Assembly: GCF_004361855.1 (NCBI RefSeq)
Contig: NZ_SNWQ01000020.1
Location: 122,133-186,132, forward strand
Length of the DNA: 64,000 nt
From: Kribbella caucasensis
Lineage (GTDB): Bacteria; Actinomycetota; Actinomycetes; Propionibacteriales; Kribbellaceae
Direction of reading: 5' to 3'
Positions within the stretch are counted from its first letter, which is position 1, and the number at the start of each line of letters is the position of its first letter. The position numbers and the translations under genes are program-made. Positions 1 through 8,371 of this stretch are shown one piece after another. The notes below the pieces were generated by a model, which saw only the letters and a program-made list of their open reading frames with translations, searched no databases and was not told where the DNA came from.

Positions 1-1047
1 GCCGCGGCCACCCGGCAGGGGAAGCGGTCGGACCTGCCGCCCCCGCCGATGACCGAGGGCAAGGCCCGGCGGCGGGAGAAGAACCGCGGCCAGGTGACCG
101 CGCTGGTCGTGGTCGGGATCGGGCTGCTGCTTCTGCTGCAGTTCGCCGGGCTCGGGATCGCCGGGAAGATGTTCTGGCCGCTGGTGTTCGCCGGCACCGG
201 TCTGGCGCTGATCTGGCGGCAGGCGGACGAGAGCCAGAAGACCGCCTGGACGAACAAGGCCCCCACCCTGGGTGCGCTGTTCGGTAAGGGCGGGATCAAG
301 TCGCTGGTCCGCGTACTGGTCGGGCTCACCCTGATCGGCACGGCCGTCACGGTGTTCCTGGTGCAGAACAACCGGCTGTCGATGGTCGGCGACGTACTGA
401 TCGGCCTACTGCTCGCAGTGGTCGGCCTCGGCCTCATCGCCGGTCCCTGGGTGCACCGGCTGACCAGAGACCTGAACTCGGAGCGCAGTGAGCGCATCCG
501 GTCGCAGGAGCGCGCCGACATGGCCGCACACCTGCACGACTCGGTGCTGCAGACCCTGGCCCTGATCCAGAAGCAGGCGAACGACCCGCGCGCCGTCGTA
601 CGGCTGGCGCGTTCGCAGGAACGCGATCTGCGGTCCTGGTTGTACGACGAGGACGACAACGCCGACCTGACCCTGGCCGGTGCGGCGAAACGGGCCGCTG
701 CCGAGGTGGAGGACTCCCACGGCGTACCGGTCGAGGTGGTCACGGTCGGCGACTGCGACCTGACCGAAGGGCTGTCCGCGATGGTCCGGGCCGCGCGCGA
801 GTCGATGGTGAACGCGGCCAAGCACTCCGGTGCGGCCAAGATCGACGTGTTCGTCGAGGTGGACGGGGACCGCGCGGAGATCTTCGTCCGGGACCGGGGC
901 AACGGATTCGACACCGACGGCGTGCCGGAGGACCGGCTCGGCCTGCGGCACAGTGTGATGGGCAGGATGGAACGGCACGGCGGCCGCGCGACCGTGCGGT
1001 CGAGCCCGGAGACAGGCACCGAAGTGCGACTGGAGATGGACAGATGA
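1..1047 (+). CDS. PspC-type sensor histidine kinase, 5' end outside window
   Basis: The reading frame is open from base 1, so the N-terminus (probably a PspC domain) lies upstream; an internal ATG at 49 is unlikely to be the true start. About 348 residues are visible: four hydrophobic membrane segments, then a HisKA_3-type phosphoacceptor region with the HLHDSVLQ motif near base 535, and a C-terminal HATPase with NAAKHSG and RDRGNGFD motifs. It is predicted to autophosphorylate on His and pass the phosphate to the regulator whose ATG overlaps its stop codon by four bases. The signal is unknown; PspC-linked kinases are usually tied to envelope stress. Confidence 0.9.
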   Translation, partial: AAATRQGKRSDLPPPPMTEGKARRREKNRGQVTALVVVGIGLLLLLQFAGLGIAGKMFWPLVFAGTGLALIWRQADESQKTAWTNKAPTLGALFGKGGIKSLVRVLVGLTLIGTAVTVFLVQNNRLSMVGDVLIGLLLAVVGLGLIAGPWVHRLTRDLNSERSERIRSQERADMAAHLHDSVLQTLALIQKQANDPRAVVRLARSQERDLRSWLYDEDDNADLTLAGAAKRAAAEVEDSHGVPVEVVTVGDCDLTEGLSAMVRAARESMVNAAKHSGAAKIDVFVEVDGDRAEIFVRDRGNGFDTDGVPEDRLGLRHSVMGRMERHGGRATVRSSPETGTEVRLEMDR

Positions 1048-1685
1048 CGCAGAGGCGAGTGGTCGTGGTGGACGACCACGACATGTTCCGGGCCGGCGTG
1101 CGCAGCGAGATCGGCGCCGCGGTGGAGATCGTCGGCGAGGGATCCGACGTGGACACCGCGGTGAAGGCGATCGTGGGAACCGAGCCGGACGTGGTCCTGC
1201 TCGACGTCCACCTGCCCGGTGGCGGCGGTACCGAGGTGATGAAGCAGGTGCACCAGCGGCACCCGGAGGTGAAGTTCCTGGCGTTGTCGGTGTCCGACGC
1301 GGCCGAGGACGTGATCGGCGTTATCCGGGCCGGCGCCCGCGGTTACGTCACCAAGAACATCAGCGGCACCGAGCTGATCGACGCGATCGGCCGGGTGGCC
1401 GACGGCGACGCGGTGTTCTCGCCGCGGCTGGCCGGGTTCGTGCTGGACGCGTTCTCCGGTGCGATCGACATCGCCTCGGTGGACGAGGACCTGGACCGGT
1501 TGTCGCAGCGGGAACGCGAGGTACTGCGGTTGATCGCGCGCGGCTACGCGTACAAGGAAGTGGCCCGGGAGCTGTTCATCTCGGTCAAGACGGTCGAGAC
1601 CCACGTGTCCTCGGTACTGCGCAAACTCCAGCTCTCCAACCGCCACGAACTCACCCGCTGGGCCACCGACCGCCGCCTGGTCTAG
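1044..1685 (+). CDS. NarL/LuxR-family response regulator
   Basis: This 213-residue protein has an N-terminal receiver domain (DDHDMF acidic pocket, phosphoacceptor Asp in VVLLDVHLPG, Lys in YVTKN) and a C-terminal LuxR helix-turn-helix from about residue 150 (LSQREREVLRLIARGYAYKEVA, with recognition helix in VKTVETHVSSVLRKL). ATGA overlap with the kinase shows translational coupling and a two-component pair. The TAG stop is unusual: its TA appears to be the target duplication of a foldback element and its G the first base of that element. Without the insertion the frame would continue about 27 codons. Confidence 0.93.
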   Translation: MTQRRVVVVDDHDMFRAGVRSEIGAAVEIVGEGSDVDTAVKAIVGTEPDVVLLDVHLPGGGGTEVMKQVHQRHPEVKFLALSVSDAAEDVIGVIRAGARGYVTKNISGTELIDAIGRVADGDAVFSPRLAGFVLDAFSGAIDIASVDEDLDRLSQREREVLRLIARGYAYKEVARELFISVKTVETHVSSVLRKLQLSNRHELTRWATDRRLV

Positions 1686-1849
1686 GGCCTGTCTGACGGT
1701 TTCCTGCGTGCTGCGCGGCACTCGGCACGGCATCTCGCTGCACTGGAGCAAAGGCCACGATGAACACCACATCGAGGCCTTCACTCCAGCACACCGAGCT
1801 ACCGCACCGAGCACCTGCTCGCTACTGCTGGAAACCGCCAGACAGGCCC
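1685..1849. mobile_element. 165-bp foldback MITE-like element flanked by TA
   Basis: The ends are inverted repeats: 20 bases at 1685-1704 match the complement of 1830-1849 with one mismatch. The similarity continues inward, so that roughly 72- and 74-base arms (1685-1756, 1776-1849) fold back around a 19-base centre. TA lies directly on both sides (1683-1684 and 1850-1851), as expected for a TA target duplication of IS630/Tc1-type or some IS5-type elements. It has no coding capacity. It could instead be a large bidirectional terminator, since it sits directly after a gene, but length, TIR quality and flanking TA favour a non-autonomous element. Confidence 0.65.
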
Positions 1850-1971
1850 TACCGCTTTACTGGTCCCTGTCTTCCGTTCAGCGGAAGGCAGGACTGGTGG
1901 TGTGTGGGCGTCTCCAGGACCTTCGTCTGAAGCCGACGGGATCCACCCGTCGGAGTGGAGCGGAGGTTCGG

Positions 1972-3231
1972 ATGTCCACGATCCACGAACAACCAGGGCG
2001 CGTCTGGGTACGTCCGTTGTGCTGGACCGCCGTCATGCTGGACGGTTTCGACCTGGTCGTGCTCGGCTCGATCACCCCGATCCTGCTCAGCGGCAAGGTG
2101 TTCGGCTACACCCCGTCGACGGCCGCGGCGGTGGCGACCGCGGGCCTGGTCGGGATGATGCTGGGCGCGCTGGCGATCGGTACCGTCACCGACCTGATCG
2201 GCCGGCGTCGAGCGATGCTGGTGGCGGTCGCGACGTTCTCCTTCTTCACCCTGCTGTGCGCGTTCGCACCGTCCGCGGAGGTGCTGGGCCTGCTCCGGCT
2301 GCTGGCCGGCATCGGCCTCGGCGGATGCTTGCCGACGGCAATCACCTTGGTGACGGAGTACTCCCGGGCCGGCCGGAACGGCGGCGCCACCACGCTGATC
2401 ATGACCGGCTACCACGTCGGCGCGATGCTCACCGCGCTGCTCGGCATCCTGGTGATCCCGAGCCTCGGCTGGCGGGCGATGTTCGTGATCGGCGCGGCGC
2501 CCGCGGTGGTGCTGCTGCCGCTGATGTGGTGGCACCTGCCGGAGTCGCCGGTGTTCAAACAGGGTGCCGGGCTCGACCCGGTGAAATCCCTGCTCCGGCC
2601 GGGATTCCGGCGACCGACGATCGCCTTCTGGGTCACCACCTTCATGGGCCTGCTGCTGGTCTACGGCCTGAACACCTGGCTGCCGCAGATCATGCGGGAG
2701 GCCGGCTACCCGCTCGGTACCGCCCTGAGCCTGCTGCTGGTGCTGAACCTCGGCGCGATCTGCGGCCTGCTCTGCGCCGGCCGGATCGCCGACAGGGTCG
2801 CCATCCGCCCTGTCACGGTCGCCTGGTTCGCCGGCGGCGCGATCACGCTCGCGCTGCTGAGTGTGCGGCTGCCAGGCCCGCTCCTGTACGTCGTGGTGCT
2901 GCTGGCCGGCTGTTTCGTCTTCGCGGCCCAAGTCCTTGTCTACGCGTACATCGGTCGCGTGTACTCCGCGGAGAACCGGGCCACCGGCCTCGGTTGGGCT
3001 GCGGGCGTCGGCCGGCTCGGCGCGATCACGGGGCCGATCGTCGGCGGCGCGTTGCTCACCGCGGGGATCGCGTTCCCCTGGGGCTTCTACGTTTTCGCCG
3101 TCGTGGCGGCATTGGGCGCGATCGCGATCGGGGCAGTCGAACGGTCGTCGGTAGGCGCCCCAGCGGATCGGCGTACGGCTGATCGAGTCGGCAGTCCCGA
3201 GGCGTTGGGAGCGCCTGGATCGACCGAGTAG
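1972..3231 (+). CDS. MFS transporter, aromatic acid:H+ symporter type
   Basis: This is a 419-residue protein of about 12 membrane segments. The first segment carries DGFDLVVLG, the Asp-containing motif typical of the AAHS family (PcaK/BenK), and the loop between segments 2 and 3 carries the MFS signature DLIGRRRAM. It is predicted to import a benzoate- or hydroxybenzoate-like acid with protons. The ATG at 1972 is preceded by GGAGG at 1962-1966; the frame is open further upstream into the foldback element but that part is not protein-like. No aromatic catabolic genes are adjacent, so the substrate is inferred only from family. Confidence 0.85.
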   Translation: MSTIHEQPGRVWVRPLCWTAVMLDGFDLVVLGSITPILLSGKVFGYTPSTAAAVATAGLVGMMLGALAIGTVTDLIGRRRAMLVAVATFSFFTLLCAFAPSAEVLGLLRLLAGIGLGGCLPTAITLVTEYSRAGRNGGATTLIMTGYHVGAMLTALLGILVIPSLGWRAMFVIGAAPAVVLLPLMWWHLPESPVFKQGAGLDPVKSLLRPGFRRPTIAFWVTTFMGLLLVYGLNTWLPQIMREAGYPLGTALSLLLVLNLGAICGLLCAGRIADRVAIRPVTVAWFAGGAITLALLSVRLPGPLLYVVVLLAGCFVFAAQVLVYAYIGRVYSAENRATGLGWAAGVGRLGAITGPIVGGALLTAGIAFPWGFYVFAVVAALGAIAIGAVERSSVGAPADRRTADRVGSPEALGAPGSTE

Positions 3232-3356
3232 CGCGCGCCCGGCGTCCGGAGTACGAGATGGGAAGGGCAGCGGGGTGGCGGGCTGTGGACAGGGCACACA
3301 TTCGCCACCCCGGCGGGTCCGTCATGGGCTTTGGTGCTGTTATACCGTCGACTCCT

Positions 3357-4679
3357 ATGGAGCGGAATCTCACTAGCGAACAGCTCGCGCTCTTCGAGAA
3401 GGAGTTCGCGTCGAACCCGCAGTACCGGGTGATGCAGAACGCCGTCACGGAGACCCCGGTCACCAAGATCGCCCTGGATCGCCAGATCGTCACCTCGATC
3501 GACCATTCGGTGTCGAATCTGCTGGACGACTGGAAGGTGACGAACCAGAAGAAGAGCGGCCGGTGCTGGCTGTTCGCCGGCCTGAACCTGCTCCGCGCCG
3601 GTGCGGCCGGGAAGCTGCAGGTGAAGGACTTCGAGTTCTCCCAGAACTACCTGCTGTTCTGGGACAAGTTCGAGCGGGCGAACTTCTTCCTCGAGGCGAT
3701 CATCGAGACCGCCGACCGCGACGTCGACGACCGGACCGTGGCGCACCTGCTGTCCGACCCGATCGGTGACGGCGGCCAGTGGAACATGTTCGTCGCGCTG
3801 GTCCGCAAGCACGGCCTGGTGCCGAAGACCGCGATGCCGGAGACCGAGAGCTCGTCGGCGACCGCGCAGATGAACGACACGCTCCGCAAACTGCTCCGGC
3901 AGGGCGCTCGTGACCTCCGCAAGCTCGACGGCGCCGAGGCGCAGCGGGCCCGCAAGGGCGAACTGCTGACCACGATCCACCGGGTGCTGAGCATCCACCT
4001 CGGTACGCCGCCGCAGAAGTTCCTGTGGCAGTGGAAGGACAGCGACAAGGGCTTCCACCGGGACGGCTGGACCACGCCGGCCGAGTTCGCCGCGGCGTAC
4101 GTGACGCTGCCGGTCGACGAGTACGTCTGCCTGGTGCACGATCCGCGCGAGTCGAGCCCGACCGGGCGGACCTTCACGGTCGACTACCTGGGCAACGTGA
4201 TCGACGCGCCGCCGGTGGTCTACCTGAACGTCGAGATGGACCTGATGAAGCAGCTCACCCAGGACGCCATCGTCGGTGGTGAGCCGGTCTGGTTCGGCTG
4301 CGACGTCGGCAAGCAGATGTCGGCCGACCTCGGCTTCTGGGACGCGAAGCTGTTCGATCTCGGGGCCGTCTACGACACCGAGTTCACGCTGGACAAGGCC
4401 GAGCGGCTGCTGCACCACGAGACGCTGATGACGCACGCGATGCTGTTCACCGGGGTGGACCTGGTCGACGGCAGGCCGCGTCGCTGGCGGGTGGAGAACA
4501 GCTGGGGCGACGAGAAGGCCGACAGCGGTTTCTGGACCATGAACGACTCCTGGTTCGGCGAGCACGTCTTCGAGATCGCGGTCCGCCGGTCGGCCCTCCC
4601 CGCCGAGCTCCAGGCCCGCTTCGAGGAGGCCCCGATCGTCCTCCCCGCCTGGGACCCGATGGGCGCCCTCGCCGACTGA
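3357..4679 (+). CDS. pepC: Aminopeptidase C / bleomycin hydrolase family (C1B)
   Basis: The 440-residue cytosolic papain-fold peptidase shows all catalytic residues: Cys in KSGRCWLFAG, His in MTHAMLFTG, and Asn in VENSWG. Family members (PepC, bleomycin hydrolase) are hexameric cages that remove N-terminal residues from peptides. The start is placed at ATG 3357 because homologous sequence begins at MERNLTSEQL; upstream there is no Shine-Dalgarno, but TATACC lies at 3341-3346, suggesting a leaderless or nearly leaderless transcript. A perfect terminator hairpin follows the stop. Confidence 0.9.
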   Translation: MERNLTSEQLALFEKEFASNPQYRVMQNAVTETPVTKIALDRQIVTSIDHSVSNLLDDWKVTNQKKSGRCWLFAGLNLLRAGAAGKLQVKDFEFSQNYLLFWDKFERANFFLEAIIETADRDVDDRTVAHLLSDPIGDGGQWNMFVALVRKHGLVPKTAMPETESSSATAQMNDTLRKLLRQGARDLRKLDGAEAQRARKGELLTTIHRVLSIHLGTPPQKFLWQWKDSDKGFHRDGWTTPAEFAAAYVTLPVDEYVCLVHDPRESSPTGRTFTVDYLGNVIDAPPVVYLNVEMDLMKQLTQDAIVGGEPVWFGCDVGKQMSADLGFWDAKLFDLGAVYDTEFTLDKAERLLHHETLMTHAMLFTGVDLVDGRPRRWRVENSWGDEKADSGFWTMNDSWFGEHVFEIAVRRSALPAELQARFEEAPIVLPAWDPMGALAD

Positions 4680-4696
4680 TTCCGTTTCCTGCCGTT

Positions 4697-4740
4697 ACGT
4701 CCGAAGAACCTTGGGTTATAGCCCAAGGTTCTTCGGACGT
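4697..4740. terminator. Bidirectional hairpin terminator
   Basis: A perfect 19-bp stem (4697-4715 pairing with 4722-4740) closes a 6-base loop between the convergent pepC and hydrolase genes. The core TCCGAAGAACC is shared with the hairpin at 46822-46865. Confidence 0.85.
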
Positions 4741-4747
4741 TGTGGTT

Positions 4748-5491
4748 TCAGGTGAGCGCGTTGCGGATGAGGGCGACTCCTTCATCGGGGCGTTCGAGGG
4801 TGGGGAGGTGGCCGGCCCAGGGGAGTTCGACGTGCTCGACGTTGGGCAGTGCCTTGGCCAGGGCGACCGCGCCGACTGTGAAGAACTGAAGGTCGTGGGC
4901 GCCGGAGAAGAGCTTCACGGGTGCCGTGATCACGGCTGGATCGATCGGGTACTCCTCGCTCTCCACATCTCCCGCGGCCAGCTGGATCTCGAAGGCGTGA
5001 CGTTGCATCGCCAACAGCAGGACGCGAGCCTCGTCGTCGGCTTCCGGGCCCAGCCAGGTCTCGACGTTCAGGGCCGTCGCTCCGTCGACGTCGCCCGCTT
5101 CCAGCAGCCGGTTCTCCTCGGCCCAGAACGCGCGGATGTCCTCCGTCGGCTCCACTCCGTCCACCGGCGGTGCGAGCAACACCAGCCGGCTGAACCGATT
5201 CGGTTGCCTGGTCGCCGCCTGCAACACCACATTGGCTCCGTACGACGCCGCGGCCACGGCCGCTCTTTCGACCCGCAGTACGTCGAGAAGCTCCAGCAGA
5301 TCGTCCGCATCCGAGTACTGCGCGTCCGGCGCGAGCGGGGTTTCGCCGTACCCGCGGAGATCCGCCGTGATCACCTGGTGGTCGACCCGCAGATCCGCCA
5401 CCTGCCGTGCCCACATCCGCGAATCCGCTATCCCGGCGTGCACCAGCAACACCGCCGGCCCGTCGCCAACCACCTGATGATGAATAGTCAT
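4748..5491 (-). CDS. Alpha/beta fold hydrolase
   Basis: This 247-residue protein has the alpha/beta-hydrolase layout: an early VLLVHAGI oxyanion strand, DLRGYGET, a nucleophile elbow at AAASYGANV (Ser within SYG, a variant of GxSxG), a late Asp in LFSGAHDLQFF, and the His in WAGHLPTLERP. It begins at ATG 5491 (MTIHHQVVGDGPAV); the frame is open much further upstream but that is antisense to the GAF-ANTAR gene. The substrate cannot be told. The gene is divergent from the GAF-ANTAR gene. Confidence 0.85.
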   Translation of the reverse strand: MTIHHQVVGDGPAVLLVHAGIADSRMWARQVADLRVDHQVITADLRGYGETPLAPDAQYSDADDLLELLDVLRVERAAVAAASYGANVVLQAATRQPNRFSRLVLLAPPVDGVEPTEDIRAFWAEENRLLEAGDVDGATALNVETWLGPEADDEARVLLLAMQRHAFEIQLAAGDVESEEYPIDPAVITAPVKLFSGAHDLQFFTVGAVALAKALPNVEHVELPWAGHLPTLERPDEGVALIRNALT

Positions 5492-5572
5492 GACGGCACC
5501 CTCGTCACTTCGGGGCCCCGATCGCAAACTCATTTGTTCGCTTAGTCGAGCCGGTGCCCCATCATTAGGGTC

Positions 5573-6340
5573 ATGGACCAGAGCACCAGTGCGCCGCCGG
5601 AGGCTGAGGAGCCTTCGGAACCCACCGATCCGGCCCGCGAGGCGGCGGACATGTTCGCCGCGCTCGCGGTCGAGTTGCACGACTCCGATGGTGTCGAGGA
5701 GACGATCGAGGCTGTCGTGCAGTTCGCCCTCCAGGCGCTGAACTGCTCGCACGCCGGGATCGCGCTGGCCGCCCGCGGCGCCCGGCCCGAGATCCCCGCG
5801 GTGACGGATCCCGTCGTCGCCGAGATCTACGAGTTGCAGATGACGAGCGACGACGGCCCGCTGGTCGAGTCGATGCGCGACCTCGCCACAGTCCTGGTCC
5901 GCGACACCGCGACCGACGGCCGCTGGCCCGACTGGGCGACGAAGGTGCTCGGCCTGGGCGTTCGCAGCGTGCTGGACGTACCGCTGACGACGGCGGCCGG
6001 GACCGTCGGCGTACTCGGTCTGTACAGCGCCGAGCCGGACGCGTTCAGCGCCGACGATGAGGCGATCGCGCACATCCTCGCCCGGCACGCCTCTGTCGCC
6101 GTCGCCACCGCGCGGCACGAGGAGACGATGGCGCAGGCGGTCGACGCCCGGAAACTGGTCGGCCAGGCGATGGGCATTCTGATGGAACGCTTCGACGTGG
6201 ACGGTGACAAGGCGTTCGCGATTCTCAAGCGGTATTCGCAGGACACCAACACCAAGCTTCGCGACGTCGCCCAGCAGTTGATCGACACCCGCAAGCTGCC
6301 GGAATCGACTCCGCCCCGGGAGAGCCGATCCCGGCGGTAA
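5573..6340 (+). CDS. GAF and ANTAR domain RNA-binding regulator
   Basis: The 255-residue protein has a GAF sensor domain (about residues 30-165) followed by a C-terminal ANTAR domain (about 185-245, with KLVGQAMGILMERF, then AFAILKRYSQDTNTKLRDVAQQL). ANTAR domains bind paired hexaloop stem-loops in nascent RNA and act as antiterminators; in actinobacteria GAF-ANTAR proteins are common and often stress linked. No twin-loop target was recognised in this window. The ATG has no clear ribosome binding site. The acidic, Pro-rich N-terminal 25 residues are likely disordered. Confidence 0.9.
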   Translation: MDQSTSAPPEAEEPSEPTDPAREAADMFAALAVELHDSDGVEETIEAVVQFALQALNCSHAGIALAARGARPEIPAVTDPVVAEIYELQMTSDDGPLVESMRDLATVLVRDTATDGRWPDWATKVLGLGVRSVLDVPLTTAAGTVGVLGLYSAEPDAFSADDEAIAHILARHASVAVATARHEETMAQAVDARKLVGQAMGILMERFDVDGDKAFAILKRYSQDTNTKLRDVAQQLIDTRKLPESTPPRESRSRR

Positions 6341-6503
6341 TTCGCGGGCACGCATACCGGGACCTGTTCTGGGCACTTGGGCCATAAGGAGGGGTCAGGT
6401 CGCTCGAGAGACCGATCCCCCGAGGTCCCGTCGTTCAGCAACCAGCGGCGGGGCCGTCCGGGCTGCCCGGATTCCGGTCGGCCTATCCGGGTACCGGAGG
6501 GCC

Positions 6504-6896
6504 ATGACCTCAGATGACATCGCACCGGATCCACGCGAACACCGGCGGCCCAACACCCACATGCGGCGGTGGGGCGCCGTTTACCTGCTCGCGCTACTGT
6601 TCCTCGGCTCCTGGATCGGGCAGTTCTTCACCCAGTTGAGCGAGTTCCGCACCGACCAGGCCGAGCACCAGCAGGCGTTCGCCTGGGCCGACTACCTGGT
6701 GAACTTCTTCGCCAGTACGTTCGAGAACTGGCAGAGCGAGTGGCTCCAGCTGGTCTTCCAGGCGGTCCTGCTGCTCGGCGCCAAGCACATCATCTTCCGC
6801 GTCGACGCCGAGGACATGGAACGCCTGGAGGCCAAGGTCGACCGGATCTCCCAGCATCTCGAGGAACGTCCGACCCAGCCCTTGAGCGGTCCGTAG
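6504..6896 (+). CDS. DUF6766 family small membrane protein
   Basis: The 130-residue protein has a membrane segment at about residues 22-40 (WGAVYLLALLFLGSWIGQFF), the family block DQAEHQQAF...FFASTFENWQSEWLQL, a second membrane segment, and a short C-terminal coiled-coil-like tail (EDMERLEAKVDRISQHLEE). This pattern matches DUF6766, whose function is unknown. GGAGG lies only three bases before the ATG, so the start is not certain; Met20 is an alternative. Confidence 0.8.
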   Translation: MTSDDIAPDPREHRRPNTHMRRWGAVYLLALLFLGSWIGQFFTQLSEFRTDQAEHQQAFAWADYLVNFFASTFENWQSEWLQLVFQAVLLLGAKHIIFRVDAEDMERLEAKVDRISQHLEERPTQPLSGP

Positions 6897-6905
6897 TACG
6901 GGTTG

Positions 6906-7538
6906 TCAGGCGGAGACGGCTGCCTGACTCGGGAACAGGGCGGGGGTGATGCGGTGGCGGATCACCTCGTCGACGATGCCGTAGGCGCGGGCGGCGTCGG
7001 CGTCCAGGACGTGGTCGCGGTCGGTGTCGTGCCGCAGCTTCCCGATCGGCTGGCCGGTGTGGGCGGACAGGACGGACTCGACCTGACCGCGGACCCGGAC
7101 CACCTCGTCGGCCTGCAGGATCAGGTCCGGGATGGTGCCCTGACCGCGGGCGGCCGGTTGGTGCAGGACGACCCGGGCATGCGGCAGGATCGCGCGCCGA
7201 CCGGGTTCGCCGGCCGCGAGCAGGACCGCGCCGGCCGCGATCGCCTGGCCGACGCAGAACGTCGCGATCGGTGACCGGACGAACTGCAGGGTGTCGTAGA
7301 TCGCCAGCATCGCGGTCATGTCGCCCCCCTCGCAGTTGATGTAGAGGTTGATCTCCTGCTCGGGTTTGTCGGCCTCCAGGTGCAGCAACTGGGCGATCAG
7401 CGCGTTCGCGACGCCCGCGTCGATCGCCGTACCGAGGTAGATGACCCGTTCGGACAGCAGGTGCGAGTAGACGTCCATGATCCGCTCGCCGCCGCGCGGG
7501 TGCTGGGTGATGACGTTGGGAATCGTGTACGAGCTCAT
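6906..7538 (-). CDS. ClpP-like subunit lacking the catalytic serine
   Basis: The 210-residue protein aligns along its length with ClpP: YINCEGGDMTAMLAIYD, the LPHARVVLHQP block with catalytic His126, and the DTDRDHVL block with catalytic Asp175. The nucleophile block, normally GQAASMGA, reads GQAIAAGA, so the serine position is Ala101. It is therefore predicted to be proteolytically dead, like ClpR subunits in cyanobacteria and plastids. Its ATG overlaps the TGA of the upstream intact ClpP by four bases, so the two are made together and may form a mixed ring. Streptomyces clpP3-clpP4 is a similar paired locus. Confidence 0.9.
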   Translation of the reverse strand: MSSYTIPNVITQHPRGGERIMDVYSHLLSERVIYLGTAIDAGVANALIAQLLHLEADKPEQEINLYINCEGGDMTAMLAIYDTLQFVRSPIATFCVGQAIAAGAVLLAAGEPGRRAILPHARVVLHQPAARGQGTIPDLILQADEVVRVRGQVESVLSAHTGQPIGKLRHDTDRDHVLDADAARAYGIVDEVIRHRITPALFPSQAAVSA

Positions 7539-8143
7539 CGGGCCACCTCCGTGGTCTGGACGCGAACCGGCATCACCTGGTCGAACGACTCGACGATGTG
7601 GTCGATGAATCCGTACTCCAGTGCCTCCCGGGCCGTGTACCAGTGGTCGTGCAACGAATCCTCGTAGACGGTGTCGAGCGGTTGCCCGGTGTCCTCGGCG
7701 ATCAGGCCGAGCACGGTGTCGCGGATGTGCCGCAGATCGTTCGCCTGGATCTCGATCTCCGCCGCCGATCCGCCGATCCCCGACGACCCCTGGTGCATCA
7801 GCACTCGCGCATGCGGCAGGGCGTACCGCTTCCCCTTGGTCCCGCCGGACAACAGGAACTGCCCGGCACTGCACGCCAGCCCCAGTACGACCGTCGAAAC
7901 GTCGCACGGCACCAGCCGCATCACGTCCCGGATCGCCAGCATCGACGGCACCGATCCACCGATCGAGTGGATCCACAGCGCGACGTCCGTCCCTGGATCC
8001 TCCGCCGCCAACGTCATGATCTGCGTCGCCAGCAAGGTCCCGTTGTCGTCGTCCAACTGCCCGTCCAGTACGACGACCCGCCGTCGCAACAACTCCATCC
8101 GCGCCTGCTCACTGAACATCGGCGCCTTGTTCTCATCAGCCAT
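7535..8143 (-). CDS. ATP-dependent Clp protease proteolytic subunit, catalytically complete
   Basis: The 202-residue ClpP paralogue keeps the full triad: Ser92 in GLACSAGQFLL, His117 in LPHARVLMHQG, and Asp166 in SLHDHWY. The ATG at 8143 follows a GGTGGAG ribosome binding site; a longer in-frame extension upstream is not ClpP-like. It heads a two-gene operon with the serine-less partner. The N-terminus is short, so little propeptide is expected. Being a second clpP locus next to pcrA, it is probably not the housekeeping clpP1P2, which would be with clpX and tig. Confidence 0.92.
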   Translation of the reverse strand: MADENKAPMFSEQARMELLRRRVVVLDGQLDDDNGTLLATQIMTLAAEDPGTDVALWIHSIGGSVPSMLAIRDVMRLVPCDVSTVVLGLACSAGQFLLSGGTKGKRYALPHARVLMHQGSSGIGGSAAEIEIQANDLRHIRDTVLGLIAEDTGQPLDTVYEDSLHDHWYTAREALEYGFIDHIVESFDQVMPVRVQTTEVAR

Positions 8144-8357
8144 GTCTCCACCCTGACCGCCCACCCCGTCCCACCCCACCTTTTCTGCTGCCAGCGACTC
8201 TGCTCTAAGCCAACGCGGCGCCCCCAAACCCCGACCTTGTGCACCGCCCGTCCATTTCTGCGGCGGAAATCTGGCCGGGCGGTGCTCAAAGTGGGGGCTA
8301 CGCGGGCGCGGCGGGGCGCGGCGCGGGCGCGGTACGCGGATTGTCGGGGGGAGTGTC

Positions 8358-8371
8358 TAGGGTGGTGGTGA
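8358..8371 (+). promoter_or_regulatory. Leaderless-type -10 box of pcrA
   Basis: TAGGGT at 8358-8363 is followed by seven bases and then the ATG at 8371, the spacing expected when transcription starts at or next to the start codon. No Shine-Dalgarno is present. Confidence 0.45.

Noticed and set aside
1849..3297. Long minus-strand open frame opposite the MFS gene
   Set aside because: It is antisense to a well-supported transporter; its product is a low-complexity R/Q/D/H-rich sequence typical of shadow frames in GC-rich DNA.
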